From an uncultured Lachnospiraceae bacterium (GTDB lineage Bacteria; Bacillota; Clostridia; Lachnospirales; Lachnospiraceae), in contig CADCII010000004.1 of assembly GCA_902801515.1 (NCBI GenBank), positions 37,064-101,063 of the forward strand: a stretch of DNA of 64,000 nt. Reading direction: 5' to 3'. Position numbers and translations under genes: made by a program. This document shows positions 59,314 through 64,000 of the stretch, in pieces. A model generated the notes under the pieces. That model was not told where the DNA came from and ran no database searches. It saw nothing but the letters and a program-made list of their open reading frames with translations. Numbering within the stretch: position 1 is the stretch's first letter; the number at the start of each line of letters is the position of its first letter.

Positions 59314-61566
59314 TCAACGAAAAGCACTCAACAGATAAATGAACGGAGAATTCCAGTAGATCGTGATCTCATTTGTGGAATAACTCTGCGCATTGTCTAC
59401 ATAACACATGGCAGGAGCCTGATCCGCAAGAACGCCTTTCGCGTAAGGATCTTCCAGATTGCTGTCCGGGCCGCCTGCAAGCATTCCCTTCATCGTTATG
59501 CCCAGAGCCTGGGAAGGACGATGGTGCGGATTCACTGGAGAACAGGTTCCCTCACCTGTTACGAAACATATACCAAGTCCATTTGCCCCAAGCAGATAAT
59601 CCAGGTGCTTCTTCGCAAGCTCCCTGTATGAATCATCTCCTGTGATCTCAGATGCCATAAGCAGCATCATCGCATGATTTGCGACACTCATATTGGAGCC
59701 CCAGGGATAGTTCTTCCCCAGCGTCATACTGTAGGCATCCTTCGAACTCTTTCTCGTCAGTTCATCCGCTTCCTTGGCAAATATAGCTGCACAGCTGTCG
59801 CACAATGCCGCGATCTCATCATCCATACCGCCGTCGCGGCCCGCCTTCCACAGATCCCAGTATGCGTAAGATATCATCTGGCTCCATCCAAGCCCCGGGC
59901 TGATATACGGATTAAATATCTCCAGAAGCTTTTCCCTGACATCCGTATGCCCTGCGCAAAGCAGTTCAACAGCAGCCCAGATGATCTCATCCTGGCTTGA
60001 CCGGTCAGGATACTCGCCCGTCACAATCTCTTCCGGATTAGTGAATCCTTCATTATCCTCCATATCCTTCACATAATCCCAGGCGACGATCGACGCCTCT
60101 AAAGCCCTGTCAGCAAACTCCTCATCAAACGGACGGTAGATAACCGACGCCTTTGCCATGATCGCGGAAAAATCTCCTGTAGCAGCTGTGGAGACCGGTG
60201 CCAGAACCAGCTCATCCGTCTCATCCTGCGGCATTACTTCACCCGGAAATGAGCGGCATGTGACTTTGTGATACACACCACCTGTCTCAGGATCCTGCAT
60301 CTTAAGCATCCAGTCCAGCTCATACCGTGCCTCATCCAGAATGTCAGGGATCTCGTTTCCGCTCTCAGGAATCCCGATATCATCCGCATCAAGTCCGCAG
60401 TCTTCATAAGCGAGCATCAGATCCATTACCGCCTTGGCACCCGCTACCACATACCTTCCGTAATCACCCGCGTCATGCCAGCCTCCGCTGACATCCTTCA
60501 CCTTATTCGTTCCGTAGATCAGCGCCTCACCGGTATGACATTCGGGATGCGCAAACTCACCCGCATAATCCGCAGTCAACTCGCAGCCGCATCTTTGCAG
60601 ATAGAGCATCTTAATCGCATCATAGAAAACCTGATCATAGACTCCATCCGCAATTCTGAACGGAGCAGAATCTTCCTTCAGGTCACCACTCTCGACATGA
60701 ATGTGGTACTCTCCTTCATCCTTAAATGAAGAAAAATCTCCCCGCTTCACCCTTGTCTTCGTGGCCTCGTCATACATCGCCTTCTCAAAGATGCCCTCAA
60801 AGACATTCTCACCGGTTGCCTCATCGACGATATAGAATGCACCCTCTTCACTGTCTTCCTTTACCACGACCGTCTTACTGTCATCCGGGCGGTACCCCAC
60901 CTGGTTCAGTACCACATTCGCATACTCCGGAAGCGCCTCCGTGCGGACAGCATTCGAATCATCCTTGACCGTCAGCTTAACATTATCGATAAATACATGA
61001 TGAGGACCGGGATCCTCAGTCATATTCTCTGTCTTACCCATATTGAAAACAATCCTCGGAGCCGGATCCGAAGCTTCCGTCATCGTCCAGTCAACACTGA
61101 AATGAAGAAACTCAGGTCCTACATCGAGCCACTCACCCACATAGGCATGATAGTCACCGCCATTGAGCTGAAGACGGTACTCTACCTGGCGCTCAATATC
61201 GCATGCAATATCAAAGCTGTAGGTATAAACACAGTTCTGGTCCAGAGCAAAACCATCCCAGTAAACCTGGTTCGCATAATCAAGAGAACCACATTTACTG
61301 ATCGCTACATCCAGTGCCCCGCCAGTGTTTGTAATCTCACATTCACCGCCATTGGTATAGATATTGAAGCCATCTGTCCCGCCGTCTTCAAAATCAATAT
61401 TGACAAGTTCAGCGCCATCCGATGAATCCTGACTCTCAGTCTCCTGTGCCAGGGCTGTCATCCCGAAGCCAGTGGCAAGAGATACTGCCGGCCATGCTCC
61501 GCTGCTGCAAAGCATTGCAGCTATCACAGCCCCTGCAGTAAACCGCATCCTGATACTGTTCCTCAT
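59314..61566 (-). CDS. Secreted glycoside hydrolase family 9 enzyme
   Basis: 750 residues. Signal peptide about 1-40 (ending MTALAQETES), then a CBM4-like carbohydrate-binding module (about 52-200), an Ig-like domain typical of theme-type GH9 (about 215-305, VVLNQVGYRPDDSK) and the (alpha/alpha)6 catalytic domain (about 310-745). Catalytic sites: base Asp 365/368 in GGWHDAGDYGRY, NPHHRPSQ (679-686), and proton donor Glu 733 in STNEITIYWNSP. It should cleave beta-1,4-glucans or similar glycans outside the cell. No dockerin or wall anchor is present. Its start overlaps the phosphatase stop by 4 nt. Confidence 0.93.
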   Translation of the reverse strand: MRNSIRMRFTAGAVIAAMLCSSGAWPAVSLATGFGMTALAQETESQDSSDGAELVNIDFEDGGTDGFNIYTNGGECEITNTGGALDVAISKCGSLDYANQVYWDGFALDQNCVYTYSFDIACDIERQVEYRLQLNGGDYHAYVGEWLDVGPEFLHFSVDWTMTEASDPAPRIVFNMGKTENMTEDPGPHHVFIDNVKLTVKDDSNAVRTEALPEYANVVLNQVGYRPDDSKTVVVKEDSEEGAFYIVDEATGENVFEGIFEKAMYDEATKTRVKRGDFSSFKDEGEYHIHVESGDLKEDSAPFRIADGVYDQVFYDAIKMLYLQRCGCELTADYAGEFAHPECHTGEALIYGTNKVKDVSGGWHDAGDYGRYVVAGAKAVMDLMLAYEDCGLDADDIGIPESGNEIPDILDEARYELDWMLKMQDPETGGVYHKVTCRSFPGEVMPQDETDELVLAPVSTAATGDFSAIMAKASVIYRPFDEEFADRALEASIVAWDYVKDMEDNEGFTNPEEIVTGEYPDRSSQDEIIWAAVELLCAGHTDVREKLLEIFNPYISPGLGWSQMISYAYWDLWKAGRDGGMDDEIAALCDSCAAIFAKEADELTRKSSKDAYSMTLGKNYPWGSNMSVANHAMMLLMASEITGDDSYRELAKKHLDYLLGANGLGICFVTGEGTCSPVNPHHRPSQALGITMKGMLAGGPDSNLEDPYAKGVLADQAPAMCYVDNAQSYSTNEITIYWNSPFIYLLSAFR

Positions 61567-62015
61567 TCCATCTCCTCCCTGATCATCGCATCCAGACTTC
61601 GGTCCAGATCTTCATAAGTCTGTGCAAAATCTCCCGTAAACCATGGATCAGCAACCTCACGCTCAAGACCAATATAACTGAGCATCTTCCGGAACTTATG
61701 ATTCGGATCACCACCCAGCATCCTGCGCATATTACTCATGTTCCAGTCATCCATCCCGATCAGCAGATCATATCTGTCATAGTCATCTCTGGTGATCTGT
61801 CTTGCCCTGTGATGTCCGAAAGGAATCCCCTTCTTCGTCAGCATCCTTTTCGCGGGAGGATATATCTCGTTACCAATCTCCTCCCGTGAAGTCGCTGCGG
61901 AATCAGCATAAAACTGATCCTCTATCCCAAGCTTTTTAATCTTGTCCTTAAACATATACTCCGCCATAACAGAACGGCAGATATTGCCGTGGCATACAAA
62001 CAAGATATTCTTCAC
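61563..62015 (-). CDS. Low-molecular-weight protein tyrosine phosphatase
   Basis: 150 residues from the GTG at 62015, with AGGAAGGGG upstream; the in-frame extension further up is not family-like. The P-loop VCHGNICRSVMAE is the CxGNxCRS-type nucleophile motif with Cys and Arg present, and the general-acid Asp lies in VADPWFTG near the C-terminus. Such enzymes remove phosphate from protein tyrosines or act on arginine phosphate and capsule regulators. It overlaps the GH9 gene by 4 nt, an unusual coupling. Confidence 0.93.
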   Translation of the reverse strand: MKNILFVCHGNICRSVMAEYMFKDKIKKLGIEDQFYADSAATSREEIGNEIYPPAKRMLTKKGIPFGHHRARQITRDDYDRYDLLIGMDDWNMSNMRRMLGGDPNHKFRKMLSYIGLEREVADPWFTGDFAQTYEDLDRSLDAMIREEME

Positions 62016-62116
62016 TTTTAATCCCCTTCCTGAAATGCCGTAACATGCCCCATTTTGCGCAGTTTTGCAGGCCCCTTTAGGCCATAGGTACATTGTTATA
62101 AAAATCACATTTTTGC

Positions 62117-62202
62117 CAAATCGAGGCAAATTGAGGCAAGTTTAGGACACCAATCGTAGTCAAATCGTAGTAAAAATCGGCCCTTCTTACTACCAGTAGT
62201 AA
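62117..62202. repeat. Short tandem and inverted repeats, iteron-like
   Basis: Two tandem decamers CAAATCGAGG and CAAATTGAGG (62117-62136) are followed by CAATCGTAGT and CAAATCGTAGT (62151-62171), then a perfect inverted repeat TTACTAC-CA-GTAGTAA (62187-62202). AAATCG recurs again near 62202 and 62304. Confidence 0.6.
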
Positions 62203-62495
62203 ATCGCATCAAAACGGTGCAGATCGCTGCCGTAGCGACCACCCTGCAAGGCCCGGTTTTTTGCGCTATGCAGATAATGCCACGATAGATGAAGCCTGTG
62301 AGCAAATCGCGGCAAAATGTGTATGATCACGGCATATCCGCGCATGTATAAAAACACATTACTACGCTTCTACTACTATACAGCAGCCGGGGAATCTGCG
62401 CCATATCAAATCAATTGTGATGCCGGAATGCAATGCCGCGAATTGACGCGATCTGCCATCATGTGGTGTTCTGCCACAGAGATATTTGCACAGAC

Positions 62496-62528
62496 GAAAA
62501 ACGGCATCAGGATCTCTCCCAATGCCGT
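62496..62528 (-). terminator. Terminator of the exported repeat protein gene
   Basis: ACGGCAT and ATGCCGT form a stem with a 14-nt loop region, followed on the minus strand by TTTTCG, 20 nt after the stop codon. Confidence 0.75.
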
Positions 62529-62547
62529 ATGCGTGTCACTGCTTGTA

Positions 62548-63492
62548 TCACTTTACTCTCACAGTCACCGTCACCTGCTTCGTGGCTGGCAGGTAGTTAG
62601 CGTTACCAGATGCCGTGACATCGATCGTAAGCGTGTATTTGCCTTTCTTCAGCCCCTTCTTGACCGTGATGTTCCCGTTCTTGGCGTTCACCTTGAAGAA
62701 CTTCTTGAACTTCTTTTTGTTGACGCCGGTAAGCTTGTATGCCAGTTTGCCCCTGGCGTTACGGATGGTGAGGTACTTTGCTGGCTTGATGGTCTGCTTC
62801 TTCCTGGCAACCTTTGCCTTTTTGACCTTAACTGTCTTGCCCTGGGCGGTCATGGTGTTGGCTGCCTTATCTATCCGGAATGACCTGGTGATACTTCCAA
62901 TAAAGCCTCCCTTTCCTGTGACAGTCAGGTATGCGGTACCGGCATTGATATTATTCTTATAGGAGACCGTATAATCCGTCCCTTCATCTATTCCGACACT
63001 TTGATAGAAAACCGAAATCGGCTGAGTCTGCGCCTTTCCGCTATACACCCTCGGTTCATTGCAGTCAAGAATATCACTATGTTTTGAAAGATCGACAACT
63101 ATGGGAATTCCGTTTTTGCTTCGATACTCATATCCATCAATCTCAATAACAATCCAAAACACATCACCAGCCACATCCCTAGACTCTGGAATGTCCTTCC
63201 TGTAGAACCCATCAGGATCGATTGTGCAATATAACGACTCTATCAGACATTTATCATCTTCAATTGCGAGAACAAAATCTCCGATTTCGTTATAGCGGGC
63301 AATCATACTTTCATTGAACAGTGCTTCCGGATCAAACGAAATGGTTGTCCCGGTAACGGCCTTGCCTCCTTGCAGACCATGAATCAAGCCTTCCTTTACT
63401 TCAAATGTATAATCATCCGCATACGCCATCCCCGGCATCATCCCAAGCAGCATCGCCAGCACGATCAGCATCGTTGTAATTCTTCTCTTCAT
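62548..63492 (-). CDS. Exported protein with C-terminal Ig-like basic domain
   Basis: 314 residues from the ATG at 63492, after GGAGG. The signal peptide (about 1-26) ends GMAYADD. The first 120 residues are unlike anything recognised. Then come an MBG/Ig-like segment (about 135-215: VYSGKAQTQPISVFYQSVGI, NINAGTAYLTVTGKGGFIGS) and a Lys-rich C-terminal Ig-like domain (about 220-314, with KKFKKFFKVNAKNGNITVKK). Similar tails occur in secreted proteins of Lachnospiraceae and Actinobacteria. No anchor is present. Surface binding is possible; function unknown. Confidence 0.75.
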   Translation of the reverse strand: MKRRITTMLIVLAMLLGMMPGMAYADDYTFEVKEGLIHGLQGGKAVTGTTISFDPEALFNESMIARYNEIGDFVLAIEDDKCLIESLYCTIDPDGFYRKDIPESRDVAGDVFWIVIEIDGYEYRSKNGIPIVVDLSKHSDILDCNEPRVYSGKAQTQPISVFYQSVGIDEGTDYTVSYKNNINAGTAYLTVTGKGGFIGSITRSFRIDKAANTMTAQGKTVKVKKAKVARKKQTIKPAKYLTIRNARGKLAYKLTGVNKKKFKKFFKVNAKNGNITVKKGLKKGKYTLTIDVTASGNANYLPATKQVTVTVRVK

Positions 63493-63573
63493 GCTCCTGA
63501 CCTCCTTCCCAGAGTCCATGATTGTTTATACATCCATAGTACAGGATTATCCGTCCCTGCGCTATACCCCAAT

Positions 63574-63607
63574 AAAAAAACGGCCCACCACCCGCAGGTG
63601 ATGAGCC
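63574..63607 (-). terminator. Terminator of the recombinase gene
   Basis: An 11-bp stem (GGCTCATCACC with GGTGGTGGGCC, including G-T pairs) is followed on the minus strand by seven T. Confidence 0.85.
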
Positions 63608-63621
63608 TAGCCGTATCTGCT

Positions 63622-63939
63622 TTACCCAAGCTTGATTACTTTCTCTGATTCCTTCGTTTTCCCTTCCAGCTGATCCTGCTCTGCCCTGGCGCTCTCCACC
63701 AGCTGCAGCCGGACCATTTCGTTCTGTGCATCGTCAAGTCCCAGGTGCGTGTAGGTGTTCATCGTCACGCCTATATCTGAGTGACCCATGAGGTACTGCA
63801 GTGTCTTCGGGTTCATCCCGGATCTGGCCATGTTTGAGCAGTAGGTGTGCCGGCATACGTGTGGCGTGATGTTCGGCATCCGCACTCTGTAAATCTCATT
63901 GTATATTTGCACTATTGAGCAGCAAAAGTAAGACAGCAA
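63622..63939 (-). pseudogene. C-terminal part of a tyrosine recombinase (phage/Tn916-type integrase), partial or broken
   Basis: The catalytic C-terminal half is clear: HVCRHTYCSNMARSG (HxxR), QYLMGHSDIGVTMNTYTHLG with the second His and the nucleophile Tyr. Recognisable similarity begins around YNEIYRVRMPNITP. Upstream the frame stays open to the window edge, but about 40 residues (VIAFIQLFTFRVKEG, SLLSYFCC) do not look like an integrase, and the DNA turns A/T-rich. The gene may be truncated by a rearrangement, or continue outside the window. It marks the edge or remnant of an integrated element. Confidence 0.65.
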
Positions 63940-64000
63940 AGAGCCTTCTTTAACACGAAAAGTAAATAACTGAATAAAGGCGATAACATTTTTCTCAAAA

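Larger units (their letters stand above)
62016..62547. other. Gene-poor stretch of about 530 bp
   Basis: No convincing gene is seen on either strand; open frames here lack ribosome binding sites and family resemblance. It holds short tandem and inverted repeats (62117-62202), a small GGCC-TAAAGG-GGCC hairpin near 62070, and the terminator of the next minus-strand gene at 62496-62528. Confidence 0.7.

Noticed and set aside
62317-62883. 188-codon plus-strand frame in the gene-poor stretch
   Set aside because: It runs into the antisense of the exported protein gene, has no ribosome binding site and a random-looking composition.

Overview
The window looks like a chromosomal segment of a Gram-positive anaerobe of the Clostridia, most likely Lachnospiraceae. 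This is inferred from roughly half G+C, strong GGAGG-type ribosome binding sites, a LtaS-like enzyme, a DNA polymerase I without an evident proofreading site, a tetrahydrofolate riboswitch in front of folT, the UPF0210/ACT gene pair, and exported lipoproteins with long acidic Glu/Thr/Ala repeats. Most genes lie on the minus strand. The few plus-strand genes are mgtE, hicB, tRNA-Leu, a GLUG-type exported protein, an RluD-type gene, a lysR gene, folT and an S66 peptidase.

Layout: 1-4.0 kb, end of a sugar ABC ATPase gene and a polar amino acid ABC operon whose binding protein has a ten-unit helical repeat. 4.1-10.6 kb, one probable operon: zinc-finger membrane protein, polA, coaE, metallo-beta-lactamase-fold protein, ACT protein, UPF0210 protein. 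10.7-15.1 kb, mgtE, xth, orphan hicB, tRNA-Leu(CAA) and the GLUG protein. 15.2-21.8 kb, cell-envelope genes: glucosaminidase, peptidoglycan-binding repeat lipoprotein, lysA, LTA-synthase-like enzyme, rhomboid-like membrane protein. 22-26.7 kb, potABCD with its cupin regulator. 26.8-33.1 kb, lactonase-type beta-propeller, pseudouridine synthase, aroC and the metNIQ methionine transporter. 33.2-35.2 kb, a four-gene cluster of a region-4-only sigma-like protein, two membrane proteins and a PrsW-type protease. 35.2-40.9 kb, LysR regulator, DUF5662 protein, a debranching-enzyme homologue lacking catalytic residues, the THF-riboswitch/folT unit and an S66 peptidase.

40.9-50.6 kb is a ten-gene Mrp/Mbh-type cation/proton antiporter operon with four tandem antiporter-like large subunits and no hydrogenase genes. 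50.6-62.0 kb is a second long co-directional run: LMW phosphatase, secreted GH9 glycosidase, FAH-family protein, MGMT-like protein, HD hydrolase, M19 dipeptidase, a secreted two-module esterase, MoxR ATPase, DUF58 protein and a membrane protein. 62.0-64.0 kb is gene-poor and ends with an exported repeat protein and the C-terminal part of a tyrosine recombinase, suggesting the edge or remnant of a mobile element.

The points most worth a second look are the antiporter operon with multiplied D-type subunits, the minimal sigma/anti-sigma/PrsW-like cluster, the GH13 pseudoenzyme, and the esterase-MoxR-DUF58 group. All functional statements are from sequence motifs and context only; no database search was possible.
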